Assembly (NCBI GenBank): GCA_003864495.1
Contig: ML133443.1
Span: 1,549,486-1,613,485, forward strand
Source of the DNA: Nemopilema nomurai
Lineage: Eukaryota; Cnidaria; Scyphozoa; Rhizostomeae; Rhizostomatidae
Length of the DNA stretch: 64,000 nucleotides
Direction: 5' to 3'
In this document: positions 44,701-57,137 of the stretch, in pieces
Layout: each line of letters starts with the position of its first letter
How positions within the stretch are numbered: the first letter of the stretch is position 1
Position numbers and translations under genes: made by a program
Notes under the pieces: generated by a model
Databases searched by the model: none
Told to the model about the DNA's origin: nothing
Seen by the model: only the letters and a program-made list of their open reading frames with translations

Positions 44701-47700
44701 CATTTTAAGTTATTTCACCTTGTCTATTTATTTCTCGTTGTGTTCTTAGGTCCTTCATAACCTTCAAATGTGGTCCTCAACGAAGAAATCACTTACTTAT
44801 GACGAAGCAAAAGACGAAGCTCAGAAATCACAGAAGAACATCAAAATTGTAAGAGCAGCAATGTTCTTCTTGCATCGAAGCGCATCAAAGTGCATCATTC
44901 ATTAGAATTACGCCTTCCCCTCTTCTGTGCATAAGAACTAGCAAAAATGCAACAAAAACATTACGATTTCTGTGCTTTCTGTGAACGATGTAAGTGTCAT
45001 TATCAAGTGTTAAGTTTGCTGATTAATTTGCTGGAATCTAAGCTTGTAATTGTGTATAGAATATTTTGAATGCGCTAGAATCTCTTGCAAGCAGAATGAC
45101 CTCCATAAGCGTGGTAATCAAATTTGAATTGAAGCCCATTTCAATAAGAACAAGAGGGTTAACACAAGGCAGCAATTCTTCGCCAAACTTCCATGTTAGT
45201 TCATGTGAAGTAAAGATCTCAGCAAGAATTTTTAGAGCATCAAAAATATTTTAAGAACTAAAAAAGTGTTAATTACTATTAAAGTAATATAGTTCGTACT
45301 CGTCTAAATCATTAAATTTTTAAGTTTTAATTTTGGAAGTACATATATATGAAACATTGGATTTTTAATTTGATTTACTGTTAATCTTTGTTTCTTTTCT
45401 CCGCCAGGGTCCGTTTGATATTACCAAGAAGCTGTTTTCCGCATCTGACTCACAGAATATGTCTTTCCAAGATAAGCTTAGTCTGTTTTTTGAAGACTAC
45501 TCATTTGTGCCATTGTTTATTCAAGAGAACTACTTGCTGTCCAATCCAATGCAAGCAAGGTATCTTGCCTTCTACTCACGTTGAAGATTGTTTTGAAGTG
45601 TTAAAAAAGTCTAAAAGCAGCTTAAATAAGCACACACAAACGTACGCTTTAATATTAGGTCTTTATCAAAGTATGAAGCAAATTGAAATAAATATGACAA
45701 AAATGAATTTATAGAATACTCTACAGAATAGAATATCTTGGCCATTCTAGGCAACTATCCGGTGTTGCCCATTTGAATCGTGTTTATGTTCCTTCATTGT
45801 ATGTTCATTGTCTTTCGATTAACAAATTTAGAACGTACTTGAAGAGATCAAAACATTTTGCAAATGGTTTATTTCCTTTCTTTCAGAGGAAATAAACGAA
45901 AGGTTCTCGATTTAATGAGTACAGCAGCCGATTTCATCGCCGACAGTAATCTGGTTGAGAAGAAAATCAGAGAATCCCAGGCATGGAGTCTTTTGCCAAT
46001 CCAGGTAAGCCAATGGAAAGAGGCCTCTTGCGTTAACTGAGATCTTTAATTTAGTGTTGTACATAGTCGTTTGATAGCAGAGACTGTGAGGGTAAGTTGA
46101 CTGATGTCTAGTTAGATAAGAAAGGGATAAGGCAAATAAATGCCTGTTGCGTGACCAAGTGTAAATGACGAGCTGAAAATGTTGGAAAGTGGTGTGAATA
46201 AAAGTTTTGCAGGCTGTCAAGCTAGACTGGCTAACACTTAACCAAGTTTTGCCATGTATTTAATGGAGAAACATCAAGTTAACTGATGTTGAGTGAAATA
46301 TTAGTAATGATTCGATTGGCGGGCTACATTTCGTAGAAATATTGGTAGTTATATTTTATATGGTTTCTACTTTGACAATTAAGTTATTTGAGACACCGCT
46401 TGAAACCTGACCTTTCCAAACAGCTGTTGTTGAAGACATTGCTTTAGAAATCTCTTAGGACATTGTTTTAGATACCGATTCGTTTGATCAATGCCATTGC
46501 CCCTTAAGAGCTGATTTTACTCTTCTCTAGGGATTTTACTCTTGCGTCGCTGCTCCCGACATAATGCGAGGTGGCCTAGGACAAAGGATTAATTTTCCCC
46601 AATGGCTGGGCAAAAACTCATCCCAGGGGAAGCACGACAGAATCCTGCAGGAGCTGAAGGTTCACACTCGTTTGAGGTAAACAAATGGATGTAGATTTCT
46701 GGTTATGTAAGCTTTGATAATAAAAAATGTTTGGTAACTTTTTATGTAATCTCGGCTGCAGTGAAAAAAGTTTGGTTAAGTATAAAGACCTGTCTATTTG
46801 TATACTTCGGTTGCATGACGTAACATCTGATTTTATGTAAAAAAATTATTTTTTCGTGAATTAGAACCTTTGGTAATGATGGATTGGTTTCTCTATCTAT
46901 AGCTGACTTTTCTGAAATGCACATTAACAGTTACCGGTTTTAAACTATTATTTTAGCTGTTTGGCTGGAAAGTCGGATCTGAACCTGGATTATCTTTGGT
47001 TGATGAAAAAGAAGTTAGTCGAGCCCCTGATCAATCCGGTAAGTTTCTCACACCTCAACACAGTTCAATTCAATAAAAAAATTTGACGAGCTTGTGTGCT
47101 TGTGGAACATTTAGTATTCGTTTCTCTCTTTCTGTAAGCCACCACATTATTTGTTTTAGCCCAAGTCGTAGATTCTTGTCTTTAAACGTGCATTTCTTTC
47201 TACAACAGGGCGATGACGTCAACAGCTCTGTAAGAGAAGTAATCGACTTTATGAATTCGTACAACTTAACTCGCGAGGACTGGGAATCAGTTACTGACAC
47301 CGGGAAATGGGAGTCGCAAGCCGATGCGGTTTCCGCGATTCCGTCGAAGGTACAGCGGTTTCAGAATCAAGCTACGGCGTCTTATTCAAATTAGTTTCCT
47401 GCGTTTATCGTTGTTATTTCTAGAATATTATTTTCAAAAGGAGCAATAAAGAGCATTATGGAATATAGAGTGTTTTGACACGTAACATTTCTTTTCTTTT
47501 CTTGAGCCCACTGCGTGAGATTTTCTTTCTAGTTGAGTTTTATTCCATTTAAAAGCAGATAATGAAACGCGATATATTCAAGTTTTGATGCTTTCGATAC
47601 CCTTTAAATGCATATTTATATATAATAAGAGGCAACAGGAATACAGGAATACAGGAATAAGGACATATTGTTTGAGATTTGTCTTAGTAGCTTTGGCATT

Positions 47701-48065
47701 TGGTTCATAAACACGAGCACCACTTTGATCTTGAAGCGACCTGGTAGTTGCCCTTTCAAATAAGGCCACACCATTCAGGATTTCGTCTTCTGTCCCAGGT
47801 GAAGGCAGCATTTACACGCACCTACAACAAAGATATCCATGTTGCTCCGTATGCCACTGGCTCTGTTGCCAAGAAGAGACGCGTTGCCACGGAAGACGAC
47901 TTAGAAGTAGAGGGCCAGGAGGGCTCAGGGCCGGAAAGCGATGACGACGACAACGATATTGCCAAAGACACTATGATAAAGGTTTCCAAGAAGAAGCCAG
48001 GTGAGACCGGCAAAGGGGGGCGAGGGAAAGGAAAAGCAGGGGGGAGAGGACGAGGAAAGAAGTAA
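32736..48065 (+). CDS. RFC1: Replication factor C subunit 1 (RFC1), 24 exons joined
   Basis: Large subunit of the RFC clamp loader, which loads PCNA at primer ends using ATP. Exons: 32736-32831, 33456-33504, 33981-34014, 36455-36495, 36706-36778, 37136-37280, 37695-37856, 38227-38556, 38861-39040, 39151-39255, 39669-39882, 40455-40625, 41200-41300, 41824-41938, 42488-42576, 42949-43086, 43411-43506, 44750-44848, 45408-45559, 45887-46004, 46531-46676, 46957-47038, 47209-47349, 47799-48065. They join in one frame, about 1048 residues with the initial Met (human 1148). Seen in order: N-terminal DIRSFFG PCNA-binding-like motif; TADDFFG; lysine-rich linker; BRCT domain about 312-406 (GAENCLEGLSFVITG); LLWVDKYKP near 482; Walker A GPPGVGKTTT near 553; Walker B LIMDEVDGM near 620; C-terminal RFC1 domain; basic GRGKGKAGGRGRGKK tail. 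Peptide copy 8 lies antisense in the intron between exons 33981-34014 and 36455-36495. The first Met exon is uncertain. Confidence 0.95.
34644..35259 (-). CDS. Secreted ten-cysteine peptide, copy 8, nested in RFC1 intron
   Basis: Exons are 34900-35259 (120 codons) and 34644-34703, with a 196-nt intron, the same length as copy 1 and 39 nt longer than copies 2-7. The gene lies wholly inside an RFC1 intron on the opposite strand. Exon 1 has the most private changes of any copy (for example Ile near the end where others have Thr or Met, and several silent changes). Exon 2 starts with Val and uses an ACAG acceptor as in copy 1. It is probably closest to the founder. Confidence 0.87.
35327..35333 (-). 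promoter_or_regulatory. TATA box, copy 8
   Basis: TATAAAA on the minus strand, 68 nt before the ATG; it lies inside the RFC1 intron. Confidence 0.75.
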
Positions 48066-49143
48066 TGCTATTCAATGTAAGCGCATTGACTTACGGCAGC
48101 CTTGAAGAAAACAGAACATTAAGAGTAGGGCAAAGGAAGGAGTGAGATAGAAATAGAAGTAAAATGTCAAATTATGCGTTTTGTTGAAATGTTTGTGTGA
48201 CGTTTTGTTGATGTTTACGTGTACCATGAGTTACTTAAAGCATATTTAACACTGTTGTGTTTTTTCCTTATTTTTTCTGCAGGTTTTTTATTTGGCTGTT
48301 ACTTAAAGTTGGGCATTGCGGAAGTTAAGCCTAGGGATTCCTCAATGAATGTCTATAGTTGTGTTCGTTCTACACGTGTTTACAACTGACAAAAAAGAGG
48401 TAGTTTTTTAAATACTCCATTAGGCACTCTTGGGATTGCGTGTTTACGATTGCGTGCGTCTTGCACTGTGTCAATTAAGAATGCATCATTGACTGTTCTT
48501 CAAAAGGCAGCTTCTGTATCAGAATCGGGGTTAAACCTCCTAAATGCTATCTCTATGATAAATGATATCTCTAGCAATTGTTTACACTCGACTATATATC
48601 TGTGTACAGCGATTCAGGCAGATAACAGTGGCGCCCAATGCCCTGCTAACAAAGTAAAAGATAGGTCTATCGTTGTCGACAGATGAAGAATTGGCCACCT
48701 GTCGTTATAAGAGCATCTCATTTTGTTGGCAATGCAGCACCATCGAGAAACTATCATTAGCGATTCACAATGAAGCTTTTTTTGCTGTCCTTTTGTCTCT
48801 GTGATTGTGTTCGCCCGCTCCGGTATCTAATCACGGCAATGGTTCAAACACATCGCTCCGAAGTTGCTTGATTGCGTGAATGAACCGCCCATATGGTTTG
48901 TTTTCAAGCGGTTGCATTATCATAAATCTTTTATCGCCATTGTTTAGTCGATATTTTGGTCCTGATTTGCTCCTGGCTTGCTTTCATGCGTTCTTCTTTC
49001 GTTTCAGCGCTTATAATAAATGCGAATGCAACGTCTTCTACTAATACGCATCGTTTGTGTCCGCTAAATGAGCTCTAAATGTCAGCTTATTAGCACGGTG
49101 TATTCATGTATGAATAATACACAGTAAATATGTTCGCCCCCGT

Positions 49144-49170
49144 AGCGGCAGCCGCTGCGTAGCTTTTATA
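49144..49170 (-). promoter_or_regulatory. TATA box beside GC-rich palindrome, no gene attached
   Basis: On the minus strand CCCCTATAAAAGC (TATA at 49164-49170) is followed by a GC-rich segment with the palindrome AGCGGC-A-GCCGCT at 49144-49156. This resembles a core promoter facing left, but no clear ORF follows. Another inverted repeat (TATTCAT-GT-ATGAATA) is at 49101-49116. Confidence 0.3.
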
Positions 49171-49784
49171 GGGGTGTTGTCCGATATACCAGTTGCCATA
49201 CTTTCAGGGAAATATAGAGCATGGAAGTGATTTGAAGGATTTTGTGTCTGAACGCAATGAGTGCTACCCAGCTCCAGTTATGAGCAAAGACATCTAGTAG
49301 AGACAGTTCTTTTATTGGAGATATGTTTGGGGTTCACGTCATTTGTTGGAAGAAGATTATTACCCCAGTACAAATTGTTTTTCGGGCAACCGTCCATCTT
49401 CTCCTTTTTGCTGTGTTATCTCCTTTGGTTGAGGGGAAAGAATCAAATTGCTAACTTCATTTTTGCTAACACGGAGTAGGTTAGGAATTTTTCTGCACTA
49501 GTTGTAATTTCTAATGCAGAAAATTTTCTTGATAAGTTTTATTACATGAATTCAAGAAAGAACGCCAATGGCTAATGTAAATAAACCGCACCCTTCTGGA
49601 ATGTGCGCAGGCAATCGAACTCAATTGACTCTTTTCAGCCTTTGTTTATAAAGAAACTCTTCTATTCGTAAATGTTCGCTTTTGAGATAATTTGGGAAGG
49701 AGGCATCTGTATGCTGCTGGTCTTCAAGTTGTTATGCCTGCCAAAATGTTGAGCAAGAACGCGGAAATACGACAAAGCGCATTC

Positions 49785-49995
49785 TTCCCTTCTTCTTTTC
49801 CCGCGACAATCAATGTTTGTGTGCTATAAAATGGAACAAATTTATGACGAAATTTCTTTTCCAGATTAACTGTAAGCTATACTTTGCTACCAACATTGTT
49901 TTGGGGAGAAAATGAGGGTTAACAACTTTTGGCGCGACCAATAATGAAATTCGCAAATCGGAGGAAATGTTGAGGTGTTCGTTGATCGTTTGCAT
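49785..49995 (+). repeat. Dispersed repeat, copy A
   Basis: Resembles 63540-63740 in the same orientation: both have TATACTTTG-TGCTAACATTGT-like, GG-GG--AA--TTGGCG and GAAATG--GAGGTGTTC-like stretches in the same order, with obvious divergence. Probably an old mobile-element fragment; ends are not defined. Confidence 0.5.
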
Positions 49996-52900
49996 TTTTA
50001 GTAACTTTGATTCTTATTTAAAATTTGACTGCCCCTATTTTTATTCGACCGCTTTGCTCAAATCATCCAGAAACTCTTTGAACAGTGAACTGTACAGAGT
50101 TTATATTCCACAACCATCCTGTGTTCACTTTAAACTTTAAGTAACCTCTCACCATAAACAATATATTTCTCAGAACGCTGTTGTACCTACGTCACTGGAA
50201 TACACGATGAACGTTAGTCACAACTGCAAAAAACAAAACATTTCTCATTATAATCGTTGATTATATGATCACTTGGCAATTGTGTGACAGTGAGGCATCC
50301 TATTGAATTAGTGCCCAAGTGTGGGTTGTTTATCTTGAAATATCCCTTGTGTTGCTAGACGAGTTGCAGCCAGATTTAGTTCGAGCGAGATAACAGTGAA
50401 TGAGCACATTTTTCCTGAATAGTACTTGGCACTTAATGACCTGCCTTTAATCACAAAGTTATCACTGTTCTTTCAGTTGCCTAGTGTTGCAGCTCAAGAA
50501 TAACATCTGAAATAAACAAATACAAACGAAACCAAATGCCCCTTGCCGAGTCAATGTATTATTCATAACATTCAGCAATGCCGCTATTGTCTGTGGGTGC
50601 AAGTACAGCCAGATTATGAATGGATTACTGTATACTCTATCTAGGATGGGAGCCATATTTACAACGCTTTCGTAGTTTTTTAAAGATGCATGTTTGTAAA
50701 CAAGCCAGCTTTTCACTGGCACTCAAAGTTGCTGTTTGTACTGTTATTCAACTCTGTATCATCTTCTGTAAGCGTGTGTGTCGCCTCTGTTTGGCTGTAT
50801 ACCGTGTGTCGATAATACGAAATAGCCTCTTGCACCTCCACAGCGACTAGTTATCACTTCATGTCGTGTCGTTCTAAGGTGTGTATGTGAGATCAATTTG
50901 ATTAACAGAACCATGCAAGTGATCTCAATATTTTTAACTGATACTTAGCTGATGTCCTTTATGCGTACCAAAATTCTCCAAACCAGAAATGGCATGCTTT
51001 AATTGAACATTCCTTTTGAAATTAGGAAGAGAAGTAACAGCTCTCTGGATTAAATTATTTTTAGAAATTACGTTATCTTGCTTGTTTTATGTTATCGGAC
51101 TGGATGTTGTGAGGAAAGGTCAGCGGCCTAGTTAGCGTTGTTTGGTACACTGCAATGCCATATTTTATGGCACATTGTCTTTAGAGTCAGGTGTAGCCAT
51201 CGATTTTTGCGGTCCCAGCTGACATTTGAATATTAGCAACATGTGATTTCATGATCGAAGCATTTACAATGAAGATGAATTGCTGGCCTATTGATGTTTC
51301 ACTAGCTGATAGCCAAGTGTTTAGCTTCATACTGTGCACTTCTGTTAAGTTTACTCTTTCGTTTTACTTATATGGTTGCATAACGGAAACTAGCATGGAT
51401 ACCTTTGACCATGAATTTGTGCAATTTATCCAAAGCAATTTCAGAAATGCACCAGCCGAGAGAGCCTTGATATCTCTTGATGGTGATGGAATAACAAATG
51501 CCCTTGAGCGTCTTCACTTTCATGTAGAGCTGGGCAAGAATTTCATATGAATTTTCATTATTTTGGTAATCTGACATTCCATCAACTGTACGTCAGCCTA
51601 GTAGGCTCCATTTGTCTAATTTTAATAATTTTGAATCTCGCTTACTAACGTTGATTTCCATGAAGTTCGAGGCTGAATTTGTCATGAGAAATCATAGGTA
51701 TTCAGGTGAAGGCGATTCTTGCCACAGGACATAAAGTTTGGAAGAAAAGGAACAACGCATATTTCAATATTTAACACTCTTTCTACGAATATTCCAAACC
51801 ATCTCCTACAAAGCTTCACATTGTATTCACCAAAATCACATTCTAACAGCTCTGCTTTACCACTTTCTCGGCGTCTTTTCATATTATTATACTCTATCTT
51901 TTCACTACAAATCGAATGATTACAGCTTGTTGGGAATATTCTTATTGAAGAGCCTGTATACGTGCTAGCATCTTTAATGAAAGCTGACAACGAAACCTCT
52001 GAGTTCTATTTACCATGCTATGGCCTCCAAGTTTGCTTCAAACACAATATGTATCCATACAGTATTTGAATGTGATAGCTTTGCCTAGTGCTCATCATCA
52101 TCAACTCGTAGCTATCTCGTTAAAGACCATCACGTGCTCATCACGTTACCTGTTCGCAGTTACTTATCATTTGCTCTAACGCTGCCCTTCATTTAGACAC
52201 TGGTATTTAATGTGTAGGTACTTCATTAAAAGGCAAATTTGTTATTAGTTAACGCAAACTGCACATCTTTACCGTATATGTGACCTGGAGCAAATACGAG
52301 GTGCGGCTCCAGTGAACTGGTTAATTTAATTGAATGGTTGTCAAGGTGTGAAAGAATAGGTGCCTCAGTGACGTTAAGTTGTATTTGTCAATCTTGGCGT
52401 AATTGTCTGCATTATCACAAAGTATCATCTAGTATGCAATATGCATTAGAATTGTCGCATTTTTTCTCTAGTTTGCTTTGAACTTTGCCCAAATATTTGC
52501 ACTATAAAGAGTTTCAGCGTAGATTTAGCCACCCTGTATTGAGTCGCTCTAAGCTGCTAAGGCCAATCAGACAGAATCTCCAAGTTTTTTCATAGCTCTA
52601 TGTACATATCTAAAGATCTCTAGATTCTGGTCAATAACTTGTCCAAGGAGACCGCAAGGTTGATGGCAACTATTGCCTATGCTTCGATGTTTAGCAACTA
52701 TGAAAAGTGTTCTCCAATGGCTGAGAAAACCCTTGGAATAATAATTTTTCATAAAGTTGTAAAGGAAGTTGATCTAAGAAAAGGGAGGCTGCAAAGGGGC
52801 CTTTTCCTTCTACGTTTGGAAAAGAGTAATCGAATTGTAGAATATCATTTTCAAGGATGTTCTAAAAGCAAAAGTTAGATTTGCATTGATTCCAACCGAT

Positions 52901-55900
52901 TTATCTATCTATTTGTCACGATGAGATTGAAGTAAAGAATTGTAAGATATTGCTTTTAAAAGCCAACAGAGCTTACGTATTGGGTGCATCCAAACTACCT
53001 GTTTTTTAGACTGAGGTAAACCAAAACTATGTTTTATATTACCATAATTTCATATTATTTCATATTTTTTCTATGAGCGTTTCTGTTTTTTTTATTATAT
53101 GGTCAGTGTGCCTTGCTGGAGCAATGTTTCATATTCAACGTTGATTTGTTAGTCTGTCTGCGGAATTCAACATGAATTCTGAATTAAATCGGCTTTCCCA
53201 AGCAAGCAAACATCTTGTTTATCTCCCTGTGACCTGAGTCCATCCAGGGAGTCCAGAGGCAAGTGCCCTGAATATGTTACTTTCGGAAATTTACGACCCG
53301 AAAATTCGCTGATGGGAAACCACTTGAAAGACAGGAGGGATGCCACGGCGGCTTTATCGTTAATACACATTTAAGTGTCAAATGTCAGGCGGGTCATCTC
53401 TGCCCGAATCGAAACCAGCTTCCCATTGAGCGGAAACCGCAACAGAAAATGCCGACGCGATTCGTCGGGCATCGTCTCTCATTGTTCATGGCAATGGAGA
53501 TAAAGTCGGACAGTGTGCAACACACTTGGTGTTCCTTGTCTCCCGCCTTCGATCATAATAGAATTAAAGCCCTCTTTCAGGTATTTATCCGTTTAATCGG
53601 ACAACCAGTCACCTTTAAGAATGGGTTAGGGTAGCAATCAACTGTAGAACTCCTCTGTGATGAAAGCAGCGTGCCGACTCGCAAAGAAATAAACCTGTTT
53701 GTTGTTTTGCCTGCCTTGTTGTCGCTTAGGGCTTTCATTATGTAGCTGCCCATCCCTACTGTTCCTACCCAGGCATGCCTTGCTGAATCTCGTAACTGTT
53801 TCAGGCTAGCCCCCTTCTGGTCCAGGAACGTTGAGGAGCTAGGCTGCATCCTTGTGGGAGAGCAGATGGAAAGTTGATTGATGATTCTGTTTGGTTTAAC
53901 ATTGACAGCGCTGTCAAGAATTGCCAATGACAAAGCACACTGATAATGGCAAGTTGCCAATTGGTTCAGCTGGCTCTTAAATCTCAAATAGCAAGCTATA
54001 AATGATGCAAATGCATTAAATGATCCTACATATCTGACATGGCTTTAACAAACTATTTCCTCGGTTTCACATCGAATCACGTTTCACATTGTGTCACTCC
54101 TCTGTTCCAATTTCCTTTGAGCAGTTCTAGCGCTTCAATCAGAAATCACCACCAAATAGTCTTAATTTTCTTGACCATTGTTTTTTCATAACTTGTCACG
54201 AGAAATTAATTAAATTACTAAACCCTATATTTACAACCTGGTCTCACTTGCTTCTTGTCTTTTATAGCTTGTCTTCGAAACTTTTGCTCTGTTAATTAAT
54301 TTTATGCTCTGGCTACAAGCGCCTTTTGATCACTCTAAGATAAAAATCTAGTTAACGAGAGTATATCTCTTTCTTTTGTGTTCCAATGCTGTTTGGACCT
54401 GCAGAGCCTAATCAGAGATAGTTATCCACCTAATGATACCTGGTTCTACATGATAACATTGTCTTCATGCTTCACCATCATCATCATTAATATACCTAAT
54501 TCTAACCATTCTGTCTTTTGCAATTATTTCTTTAGCATGCCTTATTACAATTGTACAGTTTCCTTGACACTTGATCGTAATCTGTACTTCCCTTGAATTG
54601 CCAGTTTGTATCTTCAAACTCTTTACTTTCACAGACTTTCACTTCGGTATTCAATTTGATGTTTACATTTTCTGAGTATTGCAAATTTAAAAGTGTTTTT
54701 AATGTTTTATTTTTCGGTGCCATACTCTTTTTGATCTTTTCATTCCCTTTTTGGCACAGCTGAACATCATATTGTCGCTAACTGTAACACTCAACATAAC
54801 AATATACTACCAAAGCTGGTCGTAACTTTATCTAATATAAAAGCTGGATGCGAGCCTGTTGTAGTTCACCAACCAATACCTGGATTATTGGCTAACATTG
54901 GCTGTTTTGTGCTAGATCAGTCTATTCCTCTGAAATGCATCTGCAGTGACAAATATGCAAGGAAGACTGCTCATTGAAAGTTGGCCATAATTTGAAAGGA
55001 CTACTTTATTGCATGTAGCAAAGTCAATACATTTTTATCTAATTTTGTGCATTTAGAAATCTGCTAGGGAAAATCACTAAAAATGAGGCCTAGAACTTTT
55101 CTATTCCTATATAAACGTAAGCCCTAATCCACTAGCAAACAGGCTACCAAACCCAACACGAAGCTTTGAAACCCCTATATAAGCTGTTACAAGCCACAAT
55201 GTACATAGCATCTTTGTAATAAATAGGCGTAGATTGTCTTCAAAGTTTAAAGAAACGTTGTTTCCAGTTATAATCAAACAAGAACTAAATATCTTCAAGC
55301 ATTTCTCAAAATGGATACTGTGGAGGCAAGTTTCCTTGAATTTCCAGCATTACTCTTTCATTCTCTCTGTTCATGAAAGGATTACACTATTGTAGTTGAT
55401 TTCTCTCTTGCAAAAGCTTCAGGTAGCGTCAGTAGCATGCCTGGCACTGCCTGTAGCCCACACTACCCCATATGCAGGGAGCATAATAATCTTTGGAAAT
55501 TCGTAGGTCCTTTCCCCAAATACCAGCTGACATTCCTAATCACAAGCGTGTGGAGGGCATTATTTTCACATCCAACATCTAGACATGAGCTAAGCGTCTT
55601 GCAATCCCCTCCTTGTGTTCATTCATTACTTAACAAGTCGACCGACATCTAATAAAGGGGGCTTGTATGCAACTAACCCGGGTCTCACTTAACAGGTGCA
55701 ACGATTGCGCCCTTTGTTCGTGCCAACAAAATCTTTGAACAGAAAGTCGGTTTTTCACAATCAATTAATGAAATGGAGTTGGAGAGAAGAGGCCTTCACC
55801 TTGACACATTCCATCAGTTTTTAGCGGGTTTCTAGAGGATAAAGCTCCGTTTTGTTGGCAACACTTATCTTATTATTGTATGTTGTATCATGAAGCGAAC

Positions 55901-56444
55901 GCACTTGTGATATTGCGTGTAATAATCTTGACAAACATCTCTATTAGTAGGTGGCTGGATTGTTAAAAGTCATTGAGATTGCTGGCTCCAGACCCTTTCT
56001 GCTCAATTGAAAGCAGCGACTATAATCTCAGGCAGAGCATTTCTGTGTTCACTCGCTCTAAAGGTAGCCGAGACTGAAGAACTGTTTCTGATCTCATAGA
56101 GTGTTCATTAGAACTGGTATCTAAAAGCTAGGTACAATTGACCAAAGTCTAGAAGGCACTGATTGACAGTGTGTTTACTGGAGCAGACGAGTTGTGAGTT
56201 CAATTAATAGGACAAACAAACATTTCTCTTTGCTTGTGTCCATTAACGCAGGAAGAAAACGCTTAAAGTTTTGTAACAAGCTGTCCGGGGTTTTAGACAA
56301 TTGTCGAAAGGAACTGCTGCCCATTGGAAGTGCATTGTTTGTGTGGAGACTTCGAAAGGAAATTCATCTGTGCTCTGGTATTTGCTGGGTTCTCTTGAAA
56401 GGATAGTTTCCAAAAACCAAGCTATTGATCGCTGATTTCTGACG

Positions 56445-57137
56445 ATGTCTTCAACACCCAACAAAACAAAGTCACACATCAAGAGGCCGATGAACAGCTT
56501 TATGGTTTGGTCACGGGAGAAACGCTGCGAGATATTGAAGAAGCACCCTGGCATAAACAATGCTGTGGTTAGCAAGACTCTCGGGGCGGCGTGGAAGAGT
56601 CTCACGGAAGAAGAGAAACAGCCGTACGTCTACGAGGCCCAGAAGCTGGCGGAACAGCATCGGGATGAGCATCCTGAATACAAATATCGCCCCCGGCGGA
56701 AGAAGTCACGGGCAAAGACGATGAAGAGTGCCGAGGATTTGCCAGTCATGCAAGTCTCGCCAACGCACAACCCAGCCAATGTTCCTTGCATGTGCCACAC
56801 ACAAAAGACGCCAGCAGAGTACCGAAGCCCGCCCCGACATCCGCACCAACTAGTAGCCCCTGGACCCTATCCTTACCCACATCCGTTCTACGAATATCCA
56901 CCACCGATGTGTTGTCCTCATGATGTGCACCCCTACAGAGAGAAGGCGGCCTTCGGAGCGTTGATTGAGCGCCAAGAGGCAATTCACCGTTCGGCTGGGT
57001 ACTACCCTAGAGAGCACGAAGGCAAGTGGGCAGAGGTCTACAAGCCATTATGTACGCTCGGCTGCTGCAGCCCCACTGAGGAATACATGAGGTATATGAG
57101 GTACACATCTGTGGCAAAAGAGATCTCGCCCCGATGA
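56445..57137 (+). CDS. Sox-family HMG-box transcription factor, intronless
   Basis: A 230-residue protein in one exon. The HMG box spans about residues 11-88 and carries the Sox signature RPMNSFMVW (usual form RPMNAFMVW), then SREKRCEILKKHPGINNAVV, SKTLGAAWKSLTEEEKQPY and EHPEYKYRPRRKK. Sox boxes bind and bend DNA at ATTGTT-like sites in the nucleus. The tail is rich in Pro, His and Tyr (PYPYPHPFYEYPPP) with scattered cysteines, and I recognise no group-specific tail motif. The box is divergent and I cannot place it safely in groups B, C, E or F; a cnidarian-specific Sox is likely. The gene is clearly richer in GC than its flanks. A possible poly(A) signal ATTAAA lies at 57577-57582. Confidence 0.92.
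   Translation: MSSTPNKTKSHIKRPMNSFMVWSREKRCEILKKHPGINNAVVSKTLGAAWKSLTEEEKQPYVYEAQKLAEQHRDEHPEYKYRPRRKKSRAKTMKSAEDLPVMQVSPTHNPANVPCMCHTQKTPAEYRSPPRHPHQLVAPGPYPYPHPFYEYPPPMCCPHDVHPYREKAAFGALIERQEAIHRSAGYYPREHEGKWAEVYKPLCTLGCCSPTEEYMRYMRYTSVAKEISPR

Larger units (their letters stand above)
48066..56444. other. Intergenic between RFC1 and Sox gene
   Basis: About 8.4 kb without a supported gene. Open frames are all under 140 codons and show no domain. A stretch at 53390-53640 is richer in GC than its surroundings and contains a Sox-type ATTGTTC, but I cannot show that it is regulatory. The whole region could hold control elements for the Sox gene downstream. Confidence 0.5.
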
